The translations under genes and the position numbers were made by a program. From contig CAYLIP010000018.1 in NCBI GenBank assembly GCA_964383855.1, positions 1 through 43,329 of the forward strand: 43,329 nucleotides of DNA, read 5' to 3'. The notes beneath the pieces are model-generated. The model saw only the letters and a list, made by a program, of their open reading frames with translations, made no database searches and was not told the origin of the DNA. Below, piece by piece: positions 6,934 to 14,415 of the stretch (position 1 is its first letter; every line of letters starts with the position of its first letter). Source of the DNA: CAZHAC01 sp964383855. Lineage in GTDB: Bacteria > Chloroflexota > Dormibacteria > Dormibacterales > Dormibacteraceae.

Positions 6934-8158
6934 ACGGATCCGCGTCTTTTCCGAACACCCTGCCCTGGCAGATGGTCGTCTCGACCAGGTTCACCCCGAG
7001 CCGGTAGGGGATCTCCAGGTAGCTCTCGGCATCCAGCAGCAGCAGGTCGCAGCGCTTGCCCATCCGGACCGATCCGCACTGGCGCTGAATCCGCAGGGCC
7101 CGGGCGCCCCCGGCGGTCGCCCCGCGGAGCGCCTCCTCCGGCGTCAGGCCGAGCTCGAGGCAGGCGATCCCGATCATCAGGCACATGTTCTCGCTGCAGG
7201 CGGTGCCCGGGTTGTAGTCGGTGGCGACCGCCAGCTGGCAGCCGGCGGCGGCCAGGGCGCGGGCCGAGCCCTCCGACGCCAGCCGCAGGTTGAGCGTGGA
7301 CGCCGGGCAGATGACGCAGACCACCGGCGACTCGGCCAGCGCCCGGGCGTCGCCGTCCCGCAGGTAGTTGAGCTGCTCGACCGTGGTCGCCATCAGCTCG
7401 ACCGCCAGCCGCGGCCCGTCGCCCGGCGCCACCTGCGCCGCCTGCAGCTTGATCTGGTAGCCGAGCCCGGTCGCCCGCTTCAGCATCCGGCGGCACTGCT
7501 CGGCGGTGAAGGCGCCCGGGTCGCACCAGGCCTCGAAGAAGTGGCTCAGGGACCGGAAGGCGGGCAGCATCTCCTCGTTGACGGCCTGCAGGTAGGCCTC
7601 CGCGCTCTGGCCTTCCGGGACCACGTGCATTCCCATGAAGGTGTTGACGACGCGCACCGGCGTCTCCTCTTCAAGTCGCTGCCCACAGCGCAGCAGCAGC
7701 TCCTCGCTGCCCGCCGACAGGCCGTAGCCGCTGCGCGCCTCGACGGCGGTGATGCCGTGCCGCAGCAGGCTCTGCACCCGGCGGCGCCCGACAGCCATCA
7801 GCTCCTCCTCGCTGCAGGCGCGGGTGATCCGGACGCTGCGCATGATGCCCCCGCCCCAGAAGGGCTGGCCCCGCAGCCGGGCGGCGTGCTCGTCCGCGCG
7901 GCTGCCCATCCAGAGCAGGTTGGAGCGTGCATCGACGAAGCCCGGCAGGACGCAGCGGCCGTGCGCGTCGATCACCCGGGCGTCCTCGGTCAGCTCCAGC
8001 CGCCACTGCCAGCGGCCGCTCGGGCCGACCCAGACGATCTCTCCGTTGCGAGACGCCACGGCGGCGCTCTCGAGCAGGCCCAGAGTCCCCTCGCCCTGTG
8101 TCGGCTCGCACGTGACGAGCTGCCCGATGCCGTGGACGACGAGGTCGGCCTCTATCAC
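6926..8158 (-). CDS. Imidazolonepropionase-like amidohydrolase with degenerate metal site
   Basis: A 410-residue protein that follows HutI along its length: LPGFVD (71-76), SGYGL (143-147), FMGMHVVP (174-181), ATDYNPGT (from 312), and a C-terminal EEALRGATAGGARAL. The residues that bind zinc in HutI are mostly gone. The HTH motif after PGFVD reads R78-S79-N80, the KIHADE motif reads KLQAAQ (Q239, Q242), and the later DH reads EQ (Q262). Only the Asp in ATD (D314) remains. The changes are spread along the gene and the frame is intact, so they are not a sequencing slip. The protein is probably not a normal zinc imidazolonepropionase; a metal-free or new activity, or a binding role, is possible. 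It overlaps ftcD and diverges from acuC. Confidence 0.82.
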   Translation of the reverse strand: MIEADLVVHGIGQLVTCEPTQGEGTLGLLESAAVASRNGEIVWVGPSGRWQWRLELTEDARVIDAHGRCVLPGFVDARSNLLWMGSRADEHAARLRGQPFWGGGIMRSVRITRACSEEELMAVGRRRVQSLLRHGITAVEARSGYGLSAGSEELLLRCGQRLEEETPVRVVNTFMGMHVVPEGQSAEAYLQAVNEEMLPAFRSLSHFFEAWCDPGAFTAEQCRRMLKRATGLGYQIKLQAAQVAPGDGPRLAVELMATTVEQLNYLRDGDARALAESPVVCVICPASTLNLRLASEGSARALAAAGCQLAVATDYNPGTACSENMCLMIGIACLELGLTPEEALRGATAGGARALRIQRQCGSVRMGKRCDLLLLDAESYLEIPYRLGVNLVETTICQGRVFGKDADPFD

Positions 8159-8180
8159 GCGGCCCCTTCCAACCCGTCGA

Positions 8181-8186
8181 TAGAGT
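8181..8186 (+). promoter_or_regulatory. Candidate -10 box for a leaderless acuC transcript
   Basis: TAGAGT fits the TAnnnT -10 pattern and ends 7 nt before the GTG start of acuC, with no Shine-Dalgarno sequence between them. This is the spacing expected of a leaderless mRNA. No clear -35 box is seen. Confidence 0.4.
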
Positions 8187-8193
8187 AAGCGCC

Positions 8194-9333
8194 GTGCCCG
8201 GTTCCGTCCGGCTCGTCTGGGGCGAGTCCTTCATGGACTATGTGCTCGGCGAGGACCACCCGCTGCAGCCGCTGAGGGTGAAGCTGGCGGTCGAGCTGAT
8301 CAGCCGGCTCGGCCTCGACGAGTTCTGCGAGGTGGTGCCACCGCGCCCGGCCAGCAACCGTGAGCTGCAGCTCGCACACTCTGCCGGCTACGTGCGGCTG
8401 GTCGAGGAGCTCAGCGATCCCGACCTCCGGGAAACCGTTCCCCTTCCGCAGGTGTTTGATGGTGGCTTCGGCACCCCCGACAACCCGGTGGTCGACGGCA
8501 TGCACGCGGCCTGCGCGGAGATCGTGGGCGGGAGCCTGGTCGCCGCCGAGCTGGTGCACTCCGGCCGTGCGCAGCACGCGTTCAACCCGGCCGGCGGGCT
8601 GCACCATGCCTCCCGGCACCGCGCCTCCGGCTTCTGCGTGTACAACGACGTCGCAGTGGCCGCCGCCTGGCTCAAGGCGCAGGGCCACCGGGTGGCGGTG
8701 GTCGACGTCGACGTGCACCACGGCGACGGAACCCAGGCCATCTTCTACAGCGACCCGGAGGTGCTCACGATCAGCATCCACGAGAGCGGGCTCTACCTCT
8801 TTCCGGGCACCGGGGCGCCGGAGGAGACGGGCAACGGGGAGGGGGTGGGGACAGCCGCCAACGTACCCGTCCTGCCCTACACCTGGGACCAGCCCTGGCT
8901 GGCCGCCTTCGAGGCGGTGGTGCCGCCGCTGCTGCGGGATTTCAAGCCCACCGTCCTGGTCACGCAGGATGGATGCGACACCCATTACCTGGACCCCCTG
9001 GCGCATCTCCAGAACTCGACGCGCATCTGGCCGGCAGTCGGACGCCGCTTCCACGAGCTCGCTCATGAGCTCTGCGGCGGCAGGTGGGTGGCCACCGGGG
9101 GCGGCGGGTACGCCATCCGCGAGGTGGTCCCCAGGGCCTGGACGCTGCTCTTCAGCGAGATGGTCGAGCAGCCCCAGCTGGCGGCGGGCGCCTGCCTCGA
9201 TCCGGGGCCGCTGGTGCCGGTGGCCGAGGCGCAGCAGCGGGTGTGGAGCGCGGTCGCCCGTGACGTGCGCCGCCTCGGGGAATGCCTGGGCAAGCCGCTG
9301 GAGCTCGCCACTCCCGCGGGCGACGGCTTCTGA
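8194..9333 (+). CDS. acuC: AcuC-type histone deacetylase family protein
   Basis: A 379-residue class I-like deacetylase. The catalytic histidine pair is in GGLHHA and the zinc ligands are in DVDVHHGDGTQ and in the GCD of TQDGCDTHYLDPLAHL. The catalytic-Tyr loop is GGGGYA. In Bacillus, AcuC removes acetyl groups from acetyl-CoA synthetase lysine; the same role here is inferred. The start is GTG 8194, giving a short normal N terminus. It diverges from the hutI-like gene with only 35 nt between start codons and has no visible ribosome-binding site. It ends 7 nt before a convergent small membrane-protein gene. Confidence 0.9.
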   Translation: MPGSVRLVWGESFMDYVLGEDHPLQPLRVKLAVELISRLGLDEFCEVVPPRPASNRELQLAHSAGYVRLVEELSDPDLRETVPLPQVFDGGFGTPDNPVVDGMHAACAEIVGGSLVAAELVHSGRAQHAFNPAGGLHHASRHRASGFCVYNDVAVAAAWLKAQGHRVAVVDVDVHHGDGTQAIFYSDPEVLTISIHESGLYLFPGTGAPEETGNGEGVGTAANVPVLPYTWDQPWLAAFEAVVPPLLRDFKPTVLVTQDGCDTHYLDPLAHLQNSTRIWPAVGRRFHELAHELCGGRWVATGGGGYAIREVVPRAWTLLFSEMVEQPQLAAGACLDPGPLVPVAEAQQRVWSAVARDVRRLGECLGKPLELATPAGDGF

Positions 9334-9340
9334 CCCTCGG

Positions 9341-9637
9341 TCAGCGAATGGCCGAGCGCATGATGCGGCCGACCACGACCTGCAGCGGAAGCGCGCTCCC
9401 GATCACCGCCCCCAGCGCCGGCGCCACCCACGCCCATCGCGGGGCGCCGTGCTGGATCATGGCCAGCACGTACACGCCTGCGGCGGCGGCGATCAGCGCT
9501 TCGAGGCCGAGCATGAGTCCAGTCCAGCGGACCAGGCCCGACCGGCGCCGCTCGAGGTCTTCGCCGGCCAGAGCCGGGCGCAGGACGGCGGCGTAGAGCA
9601 GGTACTGCGCGGCGGCCGCCGCCAGCAGGCAGGCCAA
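9341..9637 (-). CDS. Small membrane protein of unknown function
   Basis: A protein of at least 98 residues with about three hydrophobic segments: near the N terminus, around residues 36-60 (GLMLGLEALIAAAAGVYVLA), and around 68-90. A basic loop (LERRRSG) follows the first. No family is recognised. The TTG at 9637 is the first standard start, but it falls inside the first hydrophobic helix. The frame stays open upstream, and a CTG at 9665-9667 would give a fuller helix (LSDSAYLALG before it). It lies just downstream of rpmB on the same strand and converges on acuC. Confidence 0.55.
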   Translation of the reverse strand: MACLLAAAAAQYLLYAAVLRPALAGEDLERRRSGLVRWTGLMLGLEALIAAAAGVYVLAMIQHGAPRWAWVAPALGAVIGSALPLQVVVGRIMRSAIR

Positions 9638-9677
9638 GCCCAGGGCCAGGTAGGCGGAATCGCTCAGCGCGGCAGGA

Positions 9678-9860
9678 TTACGCCTGGGCGGTGCTGCGCA
9701 GGCAGCGCGTGCACACCTTGGCCCGCACCGTCTTGCCGCCGATGGTCACCGTGCCCATCTGAAGGTTGGGCAGGAACCGCCGGTTGGTGCGCACCTTGGA
9801 GTGGCTGACGTTGTGTCCGTACTGCGGTCCCTTGCCGCAGATTGCGCATCTCTTGGCCAT
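9678..9860 (-). CDS. rpmB: 50S ribosomal protein L28
   Basis: A 60-residue L28. The N terminus MAKRCAICGKGPQYG is followed by the conserved NVSHSKVRTNRRFLPNLQ core, and a second cysteine pair (CTRC, near residues 52-55) completes a probable zinc-binding C+ form. ATG 9860 is chosen over longer in-frame options because it gives the family N terminus exactly and is preceded by purine-rich GAGAGAAAA. It diverges from asp23, the same neighbour pair as in Bacillus and many Actinomycetota. Confidence 0.97.
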   Translation of the reverse strand: MAKRCAICGKGPQYGHNVSHSKVRTNRRFLPNLQMGTVTIGGKTVRAKVCTRCLRSTAQA

Positions 9861-9955
9861 TTTTCTCTCGTTCCGCTCGCTCGTCCCACGGTTCGCCCGG
9901 GGACCATCCGGCCGTCGGGGCGCGACTGGCCGTCCTGCTTGGGCGACGAGGGCGG

Positions 9956-9961
9956 ATTGTA
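9956..9961 (-). promoter_or_regulatory. Candidate -10 box of rpmB
   Basis: On the minus strand this reads TACAAT, five of six matches to the -10 consensus, about 95 nt before the rpmB start. No convincing -35 is seen at 16-18 nt. It overlaps the candidate asp23 -10 on the other strand (9960-9965), so the two divergent promoters may compete. Confidence 0.35.
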
Positions 9962-9965
9962 CCAT
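9960..9965 (+). promoter_or_regulatory. Candidate -10 box of asp23
   Basis: TACCAT fits TAnnnT and ends 10 nt before the asp23 ATG, which lacks a Shine-Dalgarno sequence. A weak TTGGGC lies 15 nt upstream (9939-9944). A near-leaderless transcript is the simplest reading. Confidence 0.3.
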
Positions 9966-9975
9966 AGGCCTACTC

Positions 9976-10377
9976 ATGAAGCTCCATGCCGGTCGTTCCC
10001 AGGAGCCCTCCGAGCAGGCGGCGGAGACGCTCCGGCGTTCTCGGGAGTGGGGCCGCATCGAGGTACTTCCCGAGGTCGTCGGGGCGGTCGCCGGGCACGC
10101 CGGGCTCGAATGCTACGGGGTGCACGGAATGGCCGCGCGCGGGCTTCGGGACGGCTTCGCCGAGCTGCTGCGGCGCGACCACCTGCACCGAGGCGTCGAC
10201 GTTCGCGAGCTGCCCGAAGGGCTGGCCGTGGACATGTACGTGGTCGTCCAGTTCGGCGTCCGCATCACCGAGGTCGCCCACAACCTGCAGGCGGCCGTCC
10301 GCTTCGAGGTCGAGCGCGCGGTCGGCGTGCCGGTGGTGGAGGTCAACGTGTACGTGCAGGGGGTGTACGAGCCATAG
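9976..10377 (+). CDS. Asp23/Gls24 family envelope stress protein
   Basis: A 133-residue Asp23/Gls24 (YloU-type) protein. The core pattern is visible: IEVLPEVVGAVAGHA with GVHGMAARG, then VDMYVVVQFGVRITEVAHNLQ and VPVVEVNVYVQGV at the C terminus. These proteins are small alkaline-shock or envelope-associated factors; the molecular function is not firmly known. ATG 9976 is used because upstream codons in the same frame run through the rpmB leader and are not conserved. It precedes fakA by 38 nt, matching the yloU-yloV order of Bacillus. Confidence 0.87.
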   Translation: MKLHAGRSQEPSEQAAETLRRSREWGRIEVLPEVVGAVAGHAGLECYGVHGMAARGLRDGFAELLRRDHLHRGVDVRELPEGLAVDMYVVVQFGVRITEVAHNLQAAVRFEVERAVGVPVVEVNVYVQGVYEP

Positions 10378-10415
10378 CGTCCGCGAACGGCGCGTCCGGC
10401 GGACCGCCGCGGTTC

Positions 10416-12032
10416 GTGGACGGCGCTCTTCTGAAGCAGGCGCTCCTGGGCAGCGTCAACTGGCTGGCGTCCAACCAGGAGGAGGTGAACCGGCTCAACG
10501 TCTTCCCGGTGCCTGACGGCGACACCGGCACCAACATGCTGCTGACGCTGCAGTCGGCGATCGAGGACATCCGGGAGTCGCAGGCCACCGACGTCGGACG
10601 GATCGCCCGGATCGCAGCGCACGGCTCCCTGATGGGGGCCCGCGGCAACTCAGGCGTGATCCTGTCGCAGATCTTCCGCGGCTTCGCCCGGTCGGTGGAG
10701 GGGAAGGCGCGGCTGGCGCCGGCGGACCTCGCCGAGGGCCTGGAGGAGGCGGCCAACGCCGCCTACCGGGCCGTGCTCAAGCCGACCGAAGGGACGATCC
10801 TCACGGTCGCCCGGGAGGCGGGGAAGGCCGCTCGATCGGCCGCGGCGGAAGAGGGCTCGAGCGTGGCCGACGTCATTCGCGCCGCGGCCGAGGGCGCTCG
10901 CGTGGCCGTCGAGCGGACCCCCTCGCAGCTCCAGATCCTGCGCGACGCGGGCGTTGTCGACGCCGGTGGCTATGGCCTCCAGGTGATGCTCGAGGGCATG
11001 CTGCACTCGATCGAGCAGACCGGTGGCGAGGTTGCCGCGCCGGTGCGGCAGCCGGTGGTCGCCGCCCAGGCCGCGCTCGAGCTGCCGGAGGAGGGGTGGG
11101 GCTACTGCACCGAGTTCCTGATCGTCGGACAGGAGCTCGACGTGGACACGATCAGGGAGCGGATAGCCGCGATGGGCAACTCGGTGCTGGTGGTCGGCGA
11201 GCCCGAGCTGGTGAAGGTCCACGTCCACACCGACGATCCGACCTCGGTGCTCGGGCTCGCCGGGTCGTACGGGCGGCTGGAGAAGCTGAGCGTGGGCGAC
11301 ATGAGCTCGCAGCACCGGCGGATACTCGAGCAGAGCGCACCCGCCGGCCCGCCGGCGGCGCCGCGCCGCACCAACGGGGTCGGAATCGTGGCCGTCGCCT
11401 CCGGCCCGGGCCTGGTCGAGATCCTGCGCGGCCTGGGGGTGGACGCCGTCGTCGAGGGCGGACAGACGATGAACCCCAGCACCGGCGACATGCTGGCCGC
11501 CGTCGACGGGCTGCCCTATGACGACGTCGTGCTCCTGCCCAACAACAAGAACGTGGTGATGGCGGCGCGGGAGGCCGTCAACGCCTCCTCGCGCAAGCGG
11601 GTCCACCTGGTCGAGACGCACACGGTCCCGCAGGGCATCGCCGCCGTCATCGCATTCAGCGGCGAGCGGCCGGTGGACGAGAACATCGAGGCCATGACGA
11701 GGGCGGCCGGCCACGTGCAGACGATCGAGGTGACGCACGCGGTTCGCGACACGCGCTCCAACGGGCTGCACGTCCAGAAGGGCGACGTGATCGCGCTGGT
11801 CAACGACAAGCTGGAGACCGCGGGCAGCGACTACGCCGAGGTGGTCGCCGACGCCCTTCAGCGGATCGGACCCGAGTCCTACGAGCTGGTCACCGTCTAC
11901 ACGGGGGAGGGGGCAAGCAGCGGAGACGCGGATGCGCTCTCGGCGGCCATTCGCGACCGCTTCCCGAAGCTGGAGGTCGAGGTCCAGGCCGGCGGCCAGG
12001 GCCACTATCCGTTCCTCCTCTCGGTCGAGTAG
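10416..12032 (+). CDS. fakA: Fatty acid kinase FakA / YloV (DhaL + DegV-partner domains)
   Basis: A 538-residue FakA-type kinase that phosphorylates fatty acids presented by FakB. The N-terminal DhaL nucleotide-binding domain shows NVFPVPDGDTGTNML (Mg-ATP aspartates), MGARGNSGVILSQIFRGF and GVVDAGGYGLQ. The middle domain carries HVHTDDP. The C-terminal domain contains LPNNKNV and ETHTVPQG. GTG 10416 is the only standard start that precedes the conserved N-terminal helix (VNWLASNQEEVNRLNVF); no Shine-Dalgarno sequence is visible. Its immediate partner is the DegV/FakB gene 9 nt downstream. Acyl-phosphate made by the pair normally feeds PlsX, which is not in this window. Confidence 0.93.
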   Translation: MDGALLKQALLGSVNWLASNQEEVNRLNVFPVPDGDTGTNMLLTLQSAIEDIRESQATDVGRIARIAAHGSLMGARGNSGVILSQIFRGFARSVEGKARLAPADLAEGLEEAANAAYRAVLKPTEGTILTVAREAGKAARSAAAEEGSSVADVIRAAAEGARVAVERTPSQLQILRDAGVVDAGGYGLQVMLEGMLHSIEQTGGEVAAPVRQPVVAAQAALELPEEGWGYCTEFLIVGQELDVDTIRERIAAMGNSVLVVGEPELVKVHVHTDDPTSVLGLAGSYGRLEKLSVGDMSSQHRRILEQSAPAGPPAAPRRTNGVGIVAVASGPGLVEILRGLGVDAVVEGGQTMNPSTGDMLAAVDGLPYDDVVLLPNNKNVVMAAREAVNASSRKRVHLVETHTVPQGIAAVIAFSGERPVDENIEAMTRAAGHVQTIEVTHAVRDTRSNGLHVQKGDVIALVNDKLETAGSDYAEVVADALQRIGPESYELVTVYTGEGASSGDADALSAAIRDRFPKLEVEVQAGGQGHYPFLLSVE

Positions 12033-12041
12033 TCGTCCGCG

Positions 12042-12866
12042 ATGGCGGTCTTCCGCGTCGTCACCGACTCCACGGCCGACGTGCCGGCGGAGTGGGTCGA
12101 TCGCTACCGGATCGAGGTCGTGCCCCTGAAGGTGCTCTTCGGGAACCAGACCTTTCGCGATCGCGTCGACCTGACCGACGAGCAGTTCTTCGAGCGGCTG
12201 GCCGGCGCCTCTCAGCTGCCGACCACCTCGGCGCCTTCGCCGGGCGAGTTCGCGCAGGTCTACGAGCGCCTGAGCCGCGAGTGCGACGGCGTGATCTCGA
12301 TCCACATCGGCGGCCAGCTCTCGGGCACCGTCGACGCCGCGCGCAACGGCGCCGCTTCGGTGGAGGGCTTCCCGGTGCACGTAGTCGACAGCCGGAGCAC
12401 GACCATGGCCACCGGCTTCCTCTGTCAGGTGGCGGCCGAGTCGGACACCCTCAACGAGGCGCTGGCCCGCGTCGAGGAGCGCGTGCCCCGGCAGCGGATC
12501 ATCGCTCTGCTGGACACGCTTCGCTACGTCGAAATGGGGGGGAGGGTGAGCCGGGCGCAGGCCATGATCGGCTCGATGCTCGACCTGAAGCCGATCCTCG
12601 GCGTGGTCGACGGCGAGATCAAGCCGCTCGACCGGGTGCGGACGCGCAGCCGCGCCATCCCCCGGATGATCGAGCTGATGCGGCGGGACTACCCGATCGA
12701 GCGGGTGGCGGTCATGCACGCGCAGGCGCCCGAGGAGGCCGAGCGGATCCGCGCCGAGATCGCTCCGGACCTGGCCGGCATCGAGGTGGTGACCGGGCAG
12801 ATCGGCTGCGTGCTGGGCACCCACACGGGCCCGCGCGCGCTCGGCTTCGCCTATGTCAAGAGTTGA
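12042..12866 (+). CDS. fakB: DegV family fatty-acid-binding protein (FakB)
   Basis: A 274-residue DegV protein, the lipid-binding partner of FakA. Characteristic pieces are VVTDSTADVP (5-14), the TTSAPSPGEF loop, ISIHIGGQLSGT, VVDSRSTTMATGF, the LRYVEMGGRVS segment and the C-terminal GTHTGPRALGF. It lies 9 nt after fakA, so the pair is one operon and a fatty acid kinase function is well supported. Fatty-acid chain preference cannot be told from sequence. It ends normally at TGA 12864-12866; the same frame then stays open into the next gene. Confidence 0.94.
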   Translation: MAVFRVVTDSTADVPAEWVDRYRIEVVPLKVLFGNQTFRDRVDLTDEQFFERLAGASQLPTTSAPSPGEFAQVYERLSRECDGVISIHIGGQLSGTVDAARNGAASVEGFPVHVVDSRSTTMATGFLCQVAAESDTLNEALARVEERVPRQRIIALLDTLRYVEMGGRVSRAQAMIGSMLDLKPILGVVDGEIKPLDRVRTRSRAIPRMIELMRRDYPIERVAVMHAQAPEEAERIRAEIAPDLAGIEVVTGQIGCVLGTHTGPRALGFAYVKS

Positions 12867-12932
12867 GCCAGGCGAGATAGTCGGCCCCGGGAGGCGCCGC
12901 CAGGGCGGCAGGGCGCGGGCCGGGGGCTGCCC

Positions 12933-13975
12933 CTGAACCGGCCGGTCTCGGGGGCCCTGCTCGCGCTGCTCTCCGCGACCTGCTTCGGAACGCTGGCGAT
13001 CCTCGTCAAGCTCGCCTACGCCAACGGCGTCGAGATCCAAATGCTCCTCGCCTACCGGTTCCTGGTCGCGGCCGCGGGGCTGGCGGTGGCCGCCCTGCTG
13101 AGCCGCCAGCCGCCCTGGCGGATACCCCGCCGATCGCTCCTCATCCTGCTGCTCATGGGGGTATCCGGGTACAGCCTGCAGGCGTTCAGCTTCATCTACG
13201 CGCTGAGGAGCCTGCCCGCCTCGCTCGTGAGCCTGATCCTCTACAGCTACCCGGCGCTCGTGGCCATCGGCGCCTGGGCCTTCTTCGGCCGGCGGGTCAC
13301 GGCGGTGCACATCGCCGGCCTCGTGGGCAGCTTTGCCGGGGTCGGCCTTCTGGTCGGCGGCGTCCACTTCGTGCCCGGCGCCGGCCTCTTCTGGGCGGCG
13401 CTGGCCCCCATCGTCTACACCGCCTACATCCTGGCCGGCGACCGCGCCATGCGAGATGCGCGGCCGGTGGCGGCGGCCCTGGTCGTGATGGCGAGCGCNN
13501 NNNNNNNNNNNNNNNNNNNNNNNNNNNNNNNNNNNNNNNNNNNNNNNNNNNNNNNNNNNNNNNNNNNNNNNNNNNNNNNNNNNNNNNNNNNNNNNNNNGC
13601 GCCATGCGAGATGCGCGGCCGGTGGCGGCGGCCCTGGTCGTGATGGCGAGCGCCGCCCTGGCCTTCACGGTGGTCGCCGGCCTGGGAGGGCAGCTCAGGC
13701 CGCCTCCCAGCCCGGCGGCGGCGCTGCTGCTGGCCGCCATCGGCCTGGTCCCGACGCTGGCGGCGATCACGCTCTTTCTCTCTGCTCTGCCGCGCGTCGG
13801 CGCCGGGCGGGCCGCCGTCATCAGCACCTGGGAGCCGGTGGTGACGGTGGGGCTGGCGGTAGCTCTCTTCGGAGACCGCCTGTCGGCGACGCAGGTGCTG
13901 GGCGCCGTGCTGGTGCTGGGAGCCGTGGTCGTGCTCCAGCTGCCGGCGGCTACTCCAGTTCCGCGGCCACCGTGA
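12933..13975 (+). CDS. EamA/RhaT (DMT) family transporter, interrupted by an assembly gap
   Basis: A drug/metabolite transporter with about ten hydrophobic helices in two EamA repeats: GALLALLSATCFGTLAILVK at the N terminus, then GLVPTLAAITLFLSALPRVG and VTVGLAVALFGDRLSATQVLG in the second half. A 100-N gap (13499-13598) splits it and the halves are in different frames. The 55 bases before the gap are repeated exactly after it. Removing the N run and one copy (155 bases) gives a continuous 295-residue protein of normal length, so the gene is intact. No ATG/GTG/TTG precedes the first helix; CTG 12933 (or 12927) is the best start, because ATG 13041 would delete helix 1. The 3' end overlaps convergent osmC by 26 bp. 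Confidence 0.82.
13444..13498 (+). repeat. 55-bp exact duplicate flanking the N gap (copy 1)
   Basis: These 55 bases (beginning GCGCCATGCGAGATG) recur exactly at 13599-13653 on the other side of the gap. The duplication is best read as overlapping contig ends, not as a biological repeat. Confidence 0.93.
13499..13598. other. Assembly gap of exactly 100 N (spurious)
   Basis: A run of exactly 100 N, a common placeholder size for gaps of unknown length. Its flanks are the same 55-bp sequence, so the true gap is negative and the two contigs overlap. Deleting 155 bases restores the transporter frame. Confidence 0.95.
13599..13653 (+). repeat. 55-bp exact duplicate flanking the N gap (copy 2)
   Basis: Second copy of the sequence at 13444-13498; see that entry. 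The coding frame of the transporter continues correctly from this copy. Confidence 0.93.
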
Positions 13976-14393
13976 TCTCGACGTTGCCTTTGAGCGCCTT
14001 GGCGACCGGGCAGCCCTGCCCGGCGCCCTCGGCGGCCTGCCGGAAGGCGGCGGCGTCCATGCCCGGGACGCGACCCCGGACGCTGATCGCCATGGTCGAG
14101 ATGTGGGGCCCCGCCTCGCCCCCGTAGTCGAAGCTGCACCGGGCCTCGACGTCCAGGCGCTCGGGCGCATTGCCGCCCCGGGCCAGCGCCGCCGACAGCG
14201 CCATCGCAAAGCAGGAGGCCTGCGCGGCGGCGATGAGCTCCTCGGGGCTGGTGGCGCTCTGGTCCTCGGTTCGAGCCTTCCAGGTGACCGGCAGGTTGGA
14301 GAACGCTCCGCTGCCCGTCTTGGTGATCGTTCCAGAGCCCTCGGTCAGGCTCCCGTTCCAGGTGGCGTTGGCGGTCTTGGTCTGCTGAGGCAT
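13950..14393 (-). CDS. osmC: OsmC family peroxiredoxin
   Basis: A 147-residue OsmC-type thiol peroxidase that reduces organic hydroperoxides. The two redox cysteines are in the family contexts QASCFAMALS and GCPVAKALKG. The N-terminal ATWNGSLTEGSGTI strands and TSPEELIAAA follow the E. coli OsmC pattern rather than Ohr. ATG 14393 gives the usual start (MPQQTKTANATW). Its 3' end overlaps the convergent EamA gene by 26 bp, and it is read in the same direction as, and 22 nt downstream of, the HD-GYP gene. Confidence 0.93.
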   Translation of the reverse strand: MPQQTKTANATWNGSLTEGSGTITKTGSGAFSNLPVTWKARTEDQSATSPEELIAAAQASCFAMALSAALARGGNAPERLDVEARCSFDYGGEAGPHISTMAISVRGRVPGMDAAAFRQAAEGAGQGCPVAKALKGNVEITVAAELE

Positions 14394-14415
14394 CCCTCGA
14401 CGGTAATCCAGCGGC

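Noticed and set aside
12864..12932. Possible UGA readthrough joining fakB to the EamA transporter (same frame)
   Set aside because: fakB ends at its normal length, the intervening residues are not conserved-looking and no SECIS-like hairpin is evident. A CTG start for the transporter is simpler.
10650..13367. Very long open frame (about 900 codons) on the minus strand
   Set aside because: It lies wholly antisense to fakA, fakB and the transporter, has low-complexity His/Asp/Arg/Gly composition and no domain. Such shadows are expected in high-GC DNA. The same applies to the minus-strand frames at 25281-26987, 26650-28713, 32999-34657 and 34348-35901.
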